Notes: a model not told the origin generated them from the letters alone. 64,000 nucleotides of DNA from Ignavibacteriales bacterium UBA1304 (GCA_002307295.1 DBTY01000038.1:1-64000), one strand, 5' to 3'; positions 43,070 through 52,881 are shown, counted from the first letter of the stretch. Numbers and translations: made by a program.

Positions 43070-45052
43070 ATGCTTCGTCGGACAATGTCTGTTTTAACCC
43101 TCATTCTTTCATTTATTTTTGTTTCGTGTTCTCCAAAGCATTCCGATATTATCCTGTCTAAGTTTGGGAATACTGAAATCAAAATGGGAGATTTTGAGAA
43201 ATTGTATGCCAAGAATGCTGGAAGTTTTGAACAAGCTAAAAAAGACAGTTTGTCTAAGCTGAGAAACTTTTTAGACCTATATACAAATTTTCAGATGAAA
43301 CTTAGAGATGCAAGCGTAAGAGGATATGATAAAGATTCAACTTTAAATTCTGAGCTTGTAGAATATAAAAAGAAAGTTGGAGTTTCGTATATTTTAGAAA
43401 AACAACTCGTAGAACCTTCAATAAGCCAATTTTATGAAAGAAGAAAATTTGAATTTAGGGTAAGCCATATAATGATTGTGCCTGATTCTACAGGCGTTGA
43501 AGCCGCTCGCAAAAAAGCGGTAGATATAATAGAAAGAATTAAAAAAGGCGAAAAATTTGAAGACCTTTGCGCTAAATATTCGCAGCATAAACCTACTAAA
43601 AATACCGGCGGCGATCTTTATTATATTACTTCCGGAATGCTTACTACAGAACTTGACGACGCTATATATGCTACCCCGGTTGGCGGAGTATATCCTGAAC
43701 CTGTTCACTCGCGTTGGGGCTTTCATATTATAAAAGTAATTTCTAAGCAAGATAGAGCTCCGCAAGTCAGAGCAAGCCACATAATGATCAGTCTTAAGAA
43801 TAGCGCGGGCGTAATTGATACGATTGCGGCAAAACAAAAAATCGATTCAGTCATTCAGTTAGTTAAGCAAGGAAAGGATTTCGCTAAGCTAGCTAAAAAA
43901 TATTCAGACGACCCAGGCACCAAAGATAATGGCGGCGACCTTGGCTTTTTTGAAAGAAACCAGATGGTTAGAGAATTTGACGAAACTGCTTTCGGCTTAA
44001 AAGTAGGCGAAGTTTCCGGAATTGTTAAGACCAGATATGGATACCATCTTATTAAATTGACAGAAAAGAAAAATTATCCTACTTTTGAAGAAGATAAAGA
44101 AAGATTAAAAACAATTTATAAACAAGTTAGCTACAATGCAGATTATGATTCTTTAGTAGTAAAATTAGAAGCTAAGCATAATTTCAAATTGGACGACGCT
44201 AATTTTGCATCTATTGCCGCTAACAAAGATTCTGCAAGATTAGGGCTAGATTTTCCAGGTTCAAAGCTGCAAAAGAAAGTTCAGGGAAAAACTCTCTTTT
44301 CAGTAGAAGGCAAAACTTACAACGCTGATTCAGTTTTTACTTTGGCTTTAACAAGCCCTGAATTTTCTAATAAATTAGTAGATAGCGTTTTGTTAAAATC
44401 AGTTATTAAAAAAGTAGCTGGAGACATTGTTCTTGATGAAGAGGCTCTTGTGTTTGATAAAGTGTCTCCTGACTTTGCAACTCTGATGGACGATTATAAA
44501 AATGGAATTTACATTTTTAAATTACAGGACGAAGAAGTCTGGGGCAAAGTTTCATTAGATAGCGTAAAACTTCTAAATTATTATGAAAGTACAAAAGCTA
44601 ACTATGTAATGCCAGACAGAGTAAACTTTAATGAAATTTTTGTAAAAAATGATTCATTAAAAACTGTAGCTGTCGATTTATTAAAGAAAGGCGAATCATT
44701 CGAATCAGTAGCTGAAAAATATTCTGAAAAGAAAGGCGAAAATACTAAATCGTTCAATTGGGGTCTAACAGAAGTTAGCGCAAATGAATTATCTGCCGCG
44801 GCAGCAAAACTGGCAAAAGCAGACGCTGTTTCGGATCCTATTCAGAATAATGGCGGCTTTTCTATTTTACAGCTTGTAGCCAAAGAAACTTCACGGTTAA
44901 AGACTTTTGAAGAAGCAAAGGCTGAAGTTTCAGGCGCATTTCAGGAATCAGAAGGAAAACGCCTTGAAGCTGAATATCTGAATAAGTTAAAAACTATTTA
45001 TCAACCGGTTTTCTATTACGAAAATCTTGAAAAGGCTTATAAGTCTGAATAA
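43070..45052 (+). CDS. Lipoprotein peptidyl-prolyl isomerase with multiple parvulin domains
   Basis: The N-terminus is a lipoprotein signal (TLILSFIFVSC), then a SurA-like N-domain, two clear parvulin domains (FRVSHIMIVPDSTG to RWGFHIIKV, and VRASHIMISLKN to RYGYHLIKL) and a degenerate third near the C-terminus (VNFNEIFVKNDSL to NGGFSILQLV). I prefer ATG 43070, seven bases after GGAGAG, over 43055, giving 660 residues. It is probably a periplasmic chaperone for outer-membrane proteins. The next gene starts inside its last codons, and a SurA homologue follows, so the three form one chaperone operon. Confidence 0.88.
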   Translation: MLRRTMSVLTLILSFIFVSCSPKHSDIILSKFGNTEIKMGDFEKLYAKNAGSFEQAKKDSLSKLRNFLDLYTNFQMKLRDASVRGYDKDSTLNSELVEYKKKVGVSYILEKQLVEPSISQFYERRKFEFRVSHIMIVPDSTGVEAARKKAVDIIERIKKGEKFEDLCAKYSQHKPTKNTGGDLYYITSGMLTTELDDAIYATPVGGVYPEPVHSRWGFHIIKVISKQDRAPQVRASHIMISLKNSAGVIDTIAAKQKIDSVIQLVKQGKDFAKLAKKYSDDPGTKDNGGDLGFFERNQMVREFDETAFGLKVGEVSGIVKTRYGYHLIKLTEKKNYPTFEEDKERLKTIYKQVSYNADYDSLVVKLEAKHNFKLDDANFASIAANKDSARLGLDFPGSKLQKKVQGKTLFSVEGKTYNADSVFTLALTSPEFSNKLVDSVLLKSVIKKVAGDIVLDEEALVFDKVSPDFATLMDDYKNGIYIFKLQDEEVWGKVSLDSVKLLNYYESTKANYVMPDRVNFNEIFVKNDSLKTVAVDLLKKGESFESVAEKYSEKKGENTKSFNWGLTEVSANELSAAAAKLAKADAVSDPIQNNGGFSILQLVAKETSRLKTFEEAKAEVSGAFQESEGKRLEAEYLNKLKTIYQPVFYYENLEKAYKSE

Positions 45053-45854
45053 AAAGAATATTGTTCTTTGTTTAATCTTTCCTCTGCTTTTAACATCATG
45101 CGGAGAGAAAAAAGATAAAACAGAATTTATTGCAAAGGTAAACGATTCATACCTTACAAAGAAAGATTTTGCGGCTGCTTTCGACACTACAAAGTTAGAA
45201 AGCAGCTTCAAAGCTGAATATTTAAGGAACTGGGTCGATAGAGAAGTGTTATACCAGGAAGCTCTTAAAGATAATATCGAAAATGACGATGAGTTTAAGA
45301 GATTATTGGAAGAATCAAAAAAAGAATTAGCAAAATCTTTTTTGATAAAAAAACTACTTAACAACGCTAACATTTCCGCCAATCAAAAAGAACTGGAAAA
45401 ATATTATCAGGATAACAAAACAGATTTTGTTTTATTCTTTGACGCCTATCTTTTTAACATAATTAAATTTAAAAATGAAGATAAGGCTATTCAGTTCAGA
45501 AACAGCGCAGTTGAAATTGGATGGAATAAGGCTGAAGTAGCATTCTCCAACGATCAGGACAAACTTTCGCAAAACGATAATCTTTTCTTGTATACGCATC
45601 AGTTTCAATCTGCCGATTTATCCAATGTGATACAGGAATTAAATCCAGGCGAAATTAGCATAGCTATAGCTACGGGAGCAAAAGAGTACTCGGTTGTTCA
45701 ATTGTCCGCTAAATATTTTGCGAACGATATTCCTCCATTAGCGGCTATTAGGGGCGAAGTTGAAAAAAGAATTGTAGATAAAAAGAAACATGAGTTTCTG
45801 CAGAATCATATTAAAGAACTGTACGCAAAGTACAAAATTGAAATAAAGAATTAG
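45027..45854 (+). CDS. SurA/PpiC-like lipoprotein with degenerate parvulin domain
   Basis: This 275-residue protein has a lipoprotein signal with LLLTSC and a SurA_N-like segment (FIAKVNDSYLTKKDFAAAF). The C-terminal third aligns loosely with parvulin but lacks the usual SHI and GYH motifs, so isomerase activity is doubtful. The start is TTG 45027, 26 bases inside the preceding gene, since no later start in frame keeps the signal peptide. Its place between two multi-domain isomerases suggests a non-catalytic chaperone subunit. This assignment is moderate. Confidence 0.75.
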   Translation: MKRLISLNKKNIVLCLIFPLLLTSCGEKKDKTEFIAKVNDSYLTKKDFAAAFDTTKLESSFKAEYLRNWVDREVLYQEALKDNIENDDEFKRLLEESKKELAKSFLIKKLLNNANISANQKELEKYYQDNKTDFVLFFDAYLFNIIKFKNEDKAIQFRNSAVEIGWNKAEVAFSNDQDKLSQNDNLFLYTHQFQSADLSNVIQELNPGEISIAIATGAKEYSVVQLSAKYFANDIPPLAAIRGEVEKRIVDKKKHEFLQNHIKELYAKYKIEIKN

Positions 45855-45861
45855 GAACTAA

Positions 45862-47136
45862 ATGAAAAAAATTATTTTAACCTGCCTATTCTGTTTTGCT
45901 TCTTTGGTCTATTCCCAAAAACAGACGGTTGATAGAATTGCAGCCGTGGTTGATAATGAAGTAATACTTCAAAGCGAGCTTGAGTACCAAACACAGCTTT
46001 TTTCAGCGCAAAAGAAAATTGATCCTAAAACCCCCGGCCTTGATAAGCAGGTACTGAACATGCTTATTGAAGATAAGCTTCTATATGCTCAGGCGAATTA
46101 TGATTCCGTTCAGGTTACAGAAGACGAAGTAAAACGTCAGATAGAATATCAGGTCAGCATGTTTATTCAGCAGTACGGCTCTAAAGAAAAAGTTGAGCAA
46201 ATGTACGGAATGAGCATAGAAAAAATTAAGCGCGAACTAAAAGACGACGTAAAAAAGAATTTAATGGTTCAACGCCTGCAGGAAAAGAAATTCGGAATAG
46301 TTGAAGCTTCAAGAAGAGAAGTAGAAGATTTTTTTGGAAAGTATAAAGATAGTCTTGGCGTAATACCTGAAAAAGTAAAAATATCTCATATATTTTTAAA
46401 TCCAAAAACCTCGAGCGACGCAAAATTAAAATCAAAAGAATTAGCGCAGAAACTGCTTGATTCGCTAAAAGCCGGAGCTGATTTTGCCGTATTAGCAAAA
46501 GAGAATTCAGAAGATCCTGGCAGCGCGGCTCAGGGAGGCGATTTAGGTTTTGTTAAACGCGGCGTTTTTTATCCTCAGTTTGAATCTGTCGCTTATTCGC
46601 TTCAGGCAAAAGAAATTTCTGATATTGTAGAGTCGCCTGTTGGATATCACATAATACAGCTTCTTGAACGCAGAGGCGACGCTATTCATACGCGTCATAT
46701 TCTTATAAAAATTAAAGCCGACGAGGCTTCTGATCTGAAAACAATTGGAACTCTTACAGATATTAGAGATACTGTTGTGAGGATGAATGGTTCTTTTGCT
46801 GAAATGGCAAAAAAATACAGCAACGACAAAGAGACCGCCCCTTTCGGAGGCGTTCTTGGCACGTTTTATCTGAACCAGCTTGATAAAAATTTATTGGAAA
46901 TTGTAAGCAAATTGAAAGACGGCGAAATCAGCTATCCAAAGAGAGTCGATTATTCCGCTACTGTTTATGGCTATCATATAGTTTATTTACAAAAAAGAAT
47001 TCTTCAGCACTCGCCGGATATCACGGTTGATTTTGACGAAGTTAAAAAACTTGCGGACGAATATAAAAAGCAAAAACTTTATGCCGATTGGATTAAAGAA
47101 TTAAAAGATAAAATCTATTGGGAAATTAAACTCTAA
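45862..47136 (+). CDS. surA: Periplasmic chaperone SurA (two parvulin domains)
   Basis: The 424-residue protein has a signal peptide (MKKIILTCLFCFASLVYS), a SurA N-domain (VDRIAAVVDNEVILQSELEYQ) and two parvulin domains (VKISHIFLNPKTSS to PVGYHIIQLLE, and IHTRHILIKIKAD to YGYHIVYLQ). This is the standard SurA layout and length. SurA escorts unfolded outer-membrane proteins across the periplasm. It is the third gene of the chaperone run, seven bases after its predecessor, and is followed 19 bases later by a MoxR ATPase gene. Confidence 0.92.
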   Translation: MKKIILTCLFCFASLVYSQKQTVDRIAAVVDNEVILQSELEYQTQLFSAQKKIDPKTPGLDKQVLNMLIEDKLLYAQANYDSVQVTEDEVKRQIEYQVSMFIQQYGSKEKVEQMYGMSIEKIKRELKDDVKKNLMVQRLQEKKFGIVEASRREVEDFFGKYKDSLGVIPEKVKISHIFLNPKTSSDAKLKSKELAQKLLDSLKAGADFAVLAKENSEDPGSAAQGGDLGFVKRGVFYPQFESVAYSLQAKEISDIVESPVGYHIIQLLERRGDAIHTRHILIKIKADEASDLKTIGTLTDIRDTVVRMNGSFAEMAKKYSNDKETAPFGGVLGTFYLNQLDKNLLEIVSKLKDGEISYPKRVDYSATVYGYHIVYLQKRILQHSPDITVDFDEVKKLADEYKKQKLYADWIKELKDKIYWEIKL

Positions 47137-47155
47137 GTATTTACAGGGATGCATT

Positions 47156-48157
47156 TTGAAAGAAAATGAGCCGAATAAAAACGACGTAGAATTAGTTGAG
47201 AAGCTTAATAATTCAGTAAAAAGTATAAAATCTGAAATAGCAAAAGTTATAATTGGGCAGGATGAAATTGTTGAGCAATTAGTAATTTCTCTGCTGGCAA
47301 GAGGGCATTGCCTTTTAGTAGGCGTTCCAGGTCTTGCTAAAACGCTTCTAATAAAAACGTTAGCTGAAGTTTTTGATCTTAAATTTAACAGAATACAGTT
47401 TACGCCGGATTTAATGCCGAGCGATATTACTGGAACTGAAATAATTGAAGAAGACTCTGCGTCTAAGCAAAGGAGTTTCAAATTTGTTGAAGGGCCTATT
47501 TTTGCAAATGTGGTTCTTGCCGATGAAATAAACAGAACTCCTCCTAAAACGCAGTCGGCTCTGCTTGAAGCTATGCAGGAGCATAAAGTAACTATTGCGG
47601 GAACGACATATACTTTAAAAGAGCCGTTTTTTGTTCTTGCAACGCAGAACCCAATTGAGCAGGAAGGCACATATCCTTTACCAGAAGCGCAGTTGGATCG
47701 TTTTATGTTTAACCTATGGTTAGACTACCCTAATTTTAACGAAGAAGTTGAAATTGTTAAATCGACTACAAGCCAGTATAAACCTTCTCTGCAAAAAGTA
47801 ATAAATGCTGAAGAGCTTATTAGGTATCAGGAGCTTGTTAGAAAAGTGCCTGTAGCTGATAATGTAATTAATTACGCGGTTAAATTAGTTGGTAAAACAA
47901 GACCAAATTCAGACGCTGCTCCGAAGTTTATAAAGGATTGGATAAGTTGGGGCGCGGGTCCAAGAGCTTCGCAATATCTTATTTTAGCCGCTAAAACAAA
48001 GGCTATTACCGAAGGAAGATTTACTCCAAATATAGACGACGTTAAGTACGCGCTTGTTCCGGTGTTAAGGCACAGAATAATTACAAACTTTAACGCCGAA
48101 GCTGATGGAATTTCTTCCGTTGATGTTATAGAAACTTTATTGAAGGAAAGCGTTTAA
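47156..48157 (+). CDS. MoxR-family AAA+ ATPase
   Basis: This 333-residue ATPase has Walker A GVPGLAKTLLIK, Walker B VVLADEINRTPPKTQ and the MoxR-typical ATQNPIEQEGTYPLPEAQLDR. MoxR proteins act as chaperones in maturing enzyme complexes, often with von Willebrand-domain partners and a DUF58 protein. Neither is in the window, because the next gene is convergent. The start is TTG 47156 with AGGGA at 47145-47149. Downstream of surA it may join the envelope quality-control operon, but this is only suggested by position. Confidence 0.92.
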   Translation: MKENEPNKNDVELVEKLNNSVKSIKSEIAKVIIGQDEIVEQLVISLLARGHCLLVGVPGLAKTLLIKTLAEVFDLKFNRIQFTPDLMPSDITGTEIIEEDSASKQRSFKFVEGPIFANVVLADEINRTPPKTQSALLEAMQEHKVTIAGTTYTLKEPFFVLATQNPIEQEGTYPLPEAQLDRFMFNLWLDYPNFNEEVEIVKSTTSQYKPSLQKVINAEELIRYQELVRKVPVADNVINYAVKLVGKTRPNSDAAPKFIKDWISWGAGPRASQYLILAAKTKAITEGRFTPNIDDVKYALVPVLRHRIITNFNAEADGISSVDVIETLLKESV

Positions 48158-48167
48158 AGTTAGTTTT

Positions 48168-49220
48168 TTAGATGCGCGATATTTTATATTTCTTTACTGC
48201 GTAATAAATTTCGCGCCCTGCAGTTTCTACTACAGTAGCTACCGGGACTGCAAGCAGCATTCCTGGTATGCCTGCTATCTGGCTTCCTGCGACTATAAGC
48301 AAAATAATAATTATTGGATGTATATTTAAATTTTTAGAAAAGATGTACGGCTGAAAAAATCCGTTATCAAGAATGTATACGCATAATATCATAACCGCTA
48401 TAGACGGAACCTGCGAAAAATTACCAAATTGAATAAGCGAAACTATTATTGCCGCGGTTCCTCCCACAAATGGCCCTAAGTATGGAACAAGATGCCCAAG
48501 ACTGGCTATAACGCCAAGAGTAAACGAATTATCAATCCCAAGAAAATAAAATCCCAACGCGCAAATAGAGCCTACAAAAGCTGCGTCAAATATCCATGCG
48601 CGTACAAATCTGCCTAATTGTTCGCTTATCTTTTTCAAAATCCAATAAGACATTTCAAAGTATTTATTAGGCACAATGTTCAGTATACCTTTCAAAATTA
48701 TTCTGCTGTCCTTTAGTAGATAGAACGTAATAAAAGGGACTATGAAAAGAATTGCAAGCACGGAAAAAAGGCTTGATAAAAAAGTAGTAGCTTTTGTCAT
48801 CGAATCAATAATAATAGAGCCTAAATAGGCTTCCGCTTTTTGCACAACTTCGCCGCGGGGAACAAATGGGAAAAACTTTCGTATCTCTTTTTCTACAGCC
48901 ATGATTCTTTGGTGTAGCGATATTGTTTTCAGGGAGTCGGTAAGCTTGTCTATCTGGTCTGCAAATTGAGGCACATAAATTGAGTAAACCGAATAAATTG
49001 TAATTATAATCAAAAAGAAAATTATAATTGTAGTAAAAGTTCTGCTCACTTTTCTTTTCTCAAAGTATGTAACGATGGGATCGAAGATTAGCGCGAATAA
49101 AACGGAAAGCGCAAGTATGACTATAATCTCATAAAAAAAGAAAATCAAACAAAGGACTGCCGCAGCGGCTAAAGCCCATGCGGATATTTTGAGAGCTTTA
49201 TTTGGTTTTACTTCATTCAC
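48168..49220 (-). CDS. AI-2E/PerM-family membrane protein
   Basis: The 350-residue protein has the AI-2E transporter (PerM/YhhQ/TqsA-type) topology: about eight hydrophobic segments with a large soluble insert at 70-150, and the motif LGHLVPYLGPFVGGTAAII. The C-terminal AGSQIAGIPGMLLAVPVATVV is family-typical. Some relatives export autoinducer-2; most are uncharacterised. It ends 11 bases from the convergent moxR gene and lies 37 bases downstream of the small Nfu-like gene on the same strand. I would not call a substrate. Confidence 0.88.
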   Translation of the reverse strand: MNEVKPNKALKISAWALAAAAVLCLIFFFYEIIVILALSVLFALIFDPIVTYFEKRKVSRTFTTIIIFFLIIITIYSVYSIYVPQFADQIDKLTDSLKTISLHQRIMAVEKEIRKFFPFVPRGEVVQKAEAYLGSIIIDSMTKATTFLSSLFSVLAILFIVPFITFYLLKDSRIILKGILNIVPNKYFEMSYWILKKISEQLGRFVRAWIFDAAFVGSICALGFYFLGIDNSFTLGVIASLGHLVPYLGPFVGGTAAIIVSLIQFGNFSQVPSIAVMILCVYILDNGFFQPYIFSKNLNIHPIIIILLIVAGSQIAGIPGMLLAVPVATVVETAGREIYYAVKKYKISRI

Positions 49221-49257
49221 GTCAGTTTATTCTTAAATAGTTATAAATAGAACTAAA

Positions 49258-49482
49258 TCAGCTTACTGCTTCTACTCTACGTATCTCAGGCACTTCTCTA
49301 AGCAAAGCCCGTTCAACTCCGGCGCGCAGCGTCATTGTAGAGAGGGGGCAGGAGCTGCAATTGCCTGTTAGTTTTACTTCAACAATACCATCGGCGCTTA
49401 CGTTAATCAACTCAACGTCTCCTCCGTCCGCATTTAAATACGGACGGATAGACTCCAACGCTTTTAAAATTTTTTCTTTCAT
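49258..49482 (-). CDS. Nfu-type iron-sulfur scaffold protein (NifU C-terminal domain)
   Basis: This 74-residue protein is a lone NifU C-terminal (Nfu) domain: RPYLNADGGDVEL, then TGNCSSCPLSTMTLR with Cys42 and Cys45 as cluster ligands. Such proteins bind a 4Fe-4S cluster at a dimer interface and hand it to target enzymes. The gene starts 16 bases after mrp, which encodes another iron-sulfur carrier, so the two likely act in one pathway, for example for LeuCD, GltBD and other cluster enzymes. Confidence 0.92.
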   Translation of the reverse strand: MKEKILKALESIRPYLNADGGDVELINVSADGIVEVKLTGNCSSCPLSTMTLRAGVERALLREVPEIRRVEAVS

Positions 49483-49498
49483 TTACTATACAATATTT

Positions 49499-50605
49499 TT
49501 AATTGTTATCGCCTAAATCAATTTCAATTTTCTGAGATTCCGGGTCTAGGTTTTTTATACTTATCTGCGAAGCGAGGTTGCGCGCAATATCTAAAATAAC
49601 CTTTGCATTTTCAGAATCCGGCATATCATAAATAATAGGGACGCCTTTATCTCCGCCTATTGCTATTCTTGGATCGATAGGAATTCCGCCAAGGAACGGA
49701 GCGTTAAGTTCTTCTGCAAGTTTTTTGCCTCCGCCAGAGCCAAAAATTTCGTAGCGGTTTTTAGTGTCGGGAGCTATAAAATAGCTCATGTTTTCTATAA
49801 CGCCAAATACAGGCACGTTTAGTTTATTAAACATTTTTAAGCCTTTTCGCGCGTCGGCAACGGCTACTTCCTGCGGGGTAGTAACAATCACTGCGCCAGT
49901 CAAAGGGATTGTCTGTATCAGCGTAAGCTGTATATCGCCTGTTCCCGGAGGAAGGTCGAATAACAAATAATCAATGTCGTCCCATTCAACATCGGACATA
50001 AATTGTTTTATTGCGCTGCTTGCCATAGGTCCGCGCCAAATAACAGGAGCCGCATCGTCTACAAGAAATCCAATAGACATTAGTTTGATTCCATAGTTTT
50101 CAAGCGGAATCATTTTTTTAGTCTGGACTGATTGAAAGACCTGAGGTTTTCCTTTTATTCCGAGCATCAACGGAATACTTGGCCCGTAAATATCTGCGTC
50201 AATTAAGCCGACTTTAGCTCCTTCTTTAGCTAGAGCCACGGCTAAATTAACTGCTATAGTGCTTTTACCGACGCCGCCTTTGCCGCTTGCTATTGCAATT
50301 GTGTTTTTCACATTTGGTAGTATAGCTTCTTTTATAGACGCTGCTTGTGTAGAAACTTTTGCGCCCATAATAACTTCAATATTTTCAAGCGAAGGGAAAT
50401 CGGATTTAATTGCGTTTACGCAATCGGCTTTTATTTTGTCTTTTAACGGGCATGCTGGGGTCGTAAGTTCAACTTCTACATGAACGCTATTATTTTCAAC
50501 TTTAACATTCTTAACCATATTCAAAGTGACAATGTCTTTGTGAAGATCGGGGTCGTTAACTTTTTTTAATGAATTCAGAATATCGTTATTATCTATCGAA
50601 ACCAT
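49499..50605 (-). CDS. mrp: Mrp/ApbC/NBP35-type iron-sulfur carrier ATPase
   Basis: The 368-residue protein has an N-terminal MIP18-like (DUF59) domain (residues 1-85, with LTTPACPLKD) and a P-loop ATPase domain with the deviant Walker A GKGGVGKST (residues 108-116). LLFDLPPGTGDIQLTL is the typical middle motif. In many homologues ENMSYFVCPHC carries the CxxC that bridges the cluster; here the same place reads ENMSYFIAPDTKNRYEIFG, with no cysteine. Cluster binding may therefore rely on other residues or the adjacent Nfu protein. The role in cluster delivery is well supported by family and context. Confidence 0.93.
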   Translation of the reverse strand: MVSIDNNDILNSLKKVNDPDLHKDIVTLNMVKNVKVENNSVHVEVELTTPACPLKDKIKADCVNAIKSDFPSLENIEVIMGAKVSTQAASIKEAILPNVKNTIAIASGKGGVGKSTIAVNLAVALAKEGAKVGLIDADIYGPSIPLMLGIKGKPQVFQSVQTKKMIPLENYGIKLMSIGFLVDDAAPVIWRGPMASSAIKQFMSDVEWDDIDYLLFDLPPGTGDIQLTLIQTIPLTGAVIVTTPQEVAVADARKGLKMFNKLNVPVFGVIENMSYFIAPDTKNRYEIFGSGGGKKLAEELNAPFLGGIPIDPRIAIGGDKGVPIIYDMPDSENAKVILDIARNLASQISIKNLDPESQKIEIDLGDNN

Positions 50606-50635
50606 AAAACTCCAAAATTAAAATTCTAAACTAAA

Positions 50636-52765
50636 TTATCTTACTTTGTTCTTTACATACTTTGCGTTCATTTTAACCGCATAATTCATGAGCCACTCTT
50701 GCGAGTTAATTCTTTTTTCATCGTCAGATTTCGGCTTTACAAATTCATAACTCATGTCCGGTTTCAATTCTCTTGCTTTAACGTTGTCCTTCAAAGCAAA
50801 TTTAATAAGCGTGTCTTTAAGCCGCAGTTTAAGATTAGCGTCGCCGATTGGGAAAACCGTTTCGACTCTTCTATCAAGGTTGCGCTGCTGCATATCGGCG
50901 CTGCCTATATATATTTCTTCATCGCCGTTATTGTAAAAATAGAACAAACGGCTGTGTTCTAAAAATCTGCCTACAATACTAATCACTCTAATGTTTTCGC
51001 TTAATCCTTCTACTCCCGGAACAAGGCAGCAAATACCGCGGACGATCAAATCTATTTTTACGCCGCTGTTTGAAGCCTCGTAAAGCGCGGATATAAGTAC
51101 CGGATCAATAAGCGAATTCATTTTGAATATCAGTCTGCCCTTAGCTCCGTTTTTAGCGTTTTCAATTTCTCTTATAATTAAATTAAGGAAAGATTCGCGC
51201 ATATTAATAGGGGCTACAAATAATTTTTTAAAATCTGTTTGTTTTGAGTAACCCGTAAGAAAATTAAAAATATCTGAAACGTCAGAGCAAATATCTTCGT
51301 CTTTAGTAAAAAGACCAAGATCGGTATAAAGCTTTGCGGTAGATGGGTTGTAGTTGCCTGTTGCAAGATGCACATAGCGCTTAACTCCGTCGGCTTCTCT
51401 GCGTACAACTAAAGTCATTTTAGCGTGAGTTTTAAGTCCTAATAAACCGTAGACGACGTGCACGCCGACTTTCTCAAGCTCGCGAGCCCAGTAGATATTA
51501 TTTTCTTCGTCAAATCTTGCTTTCAATTCAACCAGAACCGCTACCTGTTTGCCGCGTTCAGCCGCTTCAATAAGATATTTCAGGATAGGCGAATTAGACC
51601 CTACCCGGTATAATGTTTGTTTGATAGCTAAAACGTCCGGATCTTTTGAAGCCTGCTTGATAAACTCTATTACAGGTCCAAAAGAATTGTATGGGTGATG
51701 CAGCAAAACATCTCTTTGACGTATGATGGAAAAAATATCCTCTTCTTCTTCAAATACCCGCGGAGTAACTGGATAAAAAGGCTTTTCTTTTAATTGATGA
51801 AGCGGCAGTTCATATAATGTTACAACGTCGCTAAGCCCAAGCGGGCCGTCAAAAATGTGAACGTCTTTTTTTGTGATTTGAAGATTTTCTGTAAGAGTGT
51901 CGATCATAAATTCGGGCATGTTAGCTTCAACTTCAAGACGCACTACGTTTCCAAATTTTCGTTGTCTGATATTTTCTTCGATAACTCTTAACAGATCGTC
52001 GGCCTCGTCTTCCTGTAGTTCAATATCGGTATCGCGCGTTATTCTAAATCTGTGCGCTTCAAGTATTTCCATGCCTGGGAATAAAAGATTAAGATTAGCT
52101 TTTATTAAATTACCGAGCCATATATATTTAACGCTAAAATGAGTAGCGCAGTTTTTATCAGGCGAAATAATTTTATCAATCTGCATAAGGCGCGGCAATA
52201 TGTTTGGCACCTTTACGCGGGCAAAATGTTTCTCGCCGTTCGGTTTCCTTACGAGCACTGCAAGGCTAAGGCTTAAATTAGAAATATATGGAAACGGACG
52301 TCCGGGATCGAAGGCAAGGGGAGTAAGAACTGGGAATATTTCTTTTTTGAAATATTCAGTCAGTTTATTCTGCGCATCCTCGTCCATGCTTTCAATATCA
52401 ACAATGTTCACGCCGTTTTCGCTTAACTGCGGAACAATCTCGTCTTTCCAAAGATCGGTAAGAGTTTTAAGCATAGGCTGGAGCGTTTTTTCTATCCGGC
52501 TTACTAACTCAACCGGAGTCATACCGTCGATTGTGGGTTCGGAAACTCCAACGTTAATCTGCTCTTTAAGTCCCGCCACTCTTATCATATAGAACTCGTC
52601 TAAGTTTGTGAAAAATATCGAAATAAATTTCACTTTTTCGAGCAGTGGAAGATCGGGGTTTAATACCTCTTCAAGAACGCGCCTGTTAAACTCAATCCAG
52701 CTCAAATCGCGGTTAAAAAAGTTTTGAGGCTGATTATATTTCTTCATTAATTCTTTGCTGATCAT
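50636..52765 (-). CDS. ppk1: Polyphosphate kinase 1
   Basis: This 709-residue enzyme makes inorganic polyphosphate from ATP. It begins FFNRDLSWIEFNRRVLEE, the PPK1 N-domain, and has the catalytic HLATGNYNPSTAKLYTD, whose His is the phospho-enzyme residue by comparison with E. coli PPK1. The second active-site His is in LEHSRLFYFYNNGDEE, and SADMQQRNLDRRVE follows. Length and domain order are normal. It is preceded on the minus strand by 129 bases holding the terminator of the upstream gene. No exopolyphosphatase gene is adjacent. Confidence 0.96.
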   Translation of the reverse strand: MISKELMKKYNQPQNFFNRDLSWIEFNRRVLEEVLNPDLPLLEKVKFISIFFTNLDEFYMIRVAGLKEQINVGVSEPTIDGMTPVELVSRIEKTLQPMLKTLTDLWKDEIVPQLSENGVNIVDIESMDEDAQNKLTEYFKKEIFPVLTPLAFDPGRPFPYISNLSLSLAVLVRKPNGEKHFARVKVPNILPRLMQIDKIISPDKNCATHFSVKYIWLGNLIKANLNLLFPGMEILEAHRFRITRDTDIELQEDEADDLLRVIEENIRQRKFGNVVRLEVEANMPEFMIDTLTENLQITKKDVHIFDGPLGLSDVVTLYELPLHQLKEKPFYPVTPRVFEEEEDIFSIIRQRDVLLHHPYNSFGPVIEFIKQASKDPDVLAIKQTLYRVGSNSPILKYLIEAAERGKQVAVLVELKARFDEENNIYWARELEKVGVHVVYGLLGLKTHAKMTLVVRREADGVKRYVHLATGNYNPSTAKLYTDLGLFTKDEDICSDVSDIFNFLTGYSKQTDFKKLFVAPINMRESFLNLIIREIENAKNGAKGRLIFKMNSLIDPVLISALYEASNSGVKIDLIVRGICCLVPGVEGLSENIRVISIVGRFLEHSRLFYFYNNGDEEIYIGSADMQQRNLDRRVETVFPIGDANLKLRLKDTLIKFALKDNVKARELKPDMSYEFVKPKSDDEKRINSQEWLMNYAVKMNAKYVKNKVR

Positions 52766-52839
52766 ATTAACTCTAAGGTAATCGGTATAAATATATTTAT
52801 ATAGCTAACAAAATAAATTACTAATAATATTACAAACTA

Positions 52840-52881
52840 AAAAAATAATGCCGGCGCAGAAATAAAAAACCTCGCCGGCAA
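52840..52881 (-). terminator. Terminator after the deoxyhypusine-synthase-like gene
   Basis: TGCCGGCG (52849-52856) and CGCCGGCA (52873-52880) form a perfect 8-bp stem; on the minus strand a U-rich tract follows. It separates the deoxyhypusine-synthase-like gene from ppk1. Confidence 0.75.

Noticed and set aside
47101..47670. 189-residue antisense frame over moxR
   Set aside because: Its codons mirror those of moxR and the protein has no recognisable feature; the same holds for other long antisense frames (for example 43418-43837 and 28269-28766).
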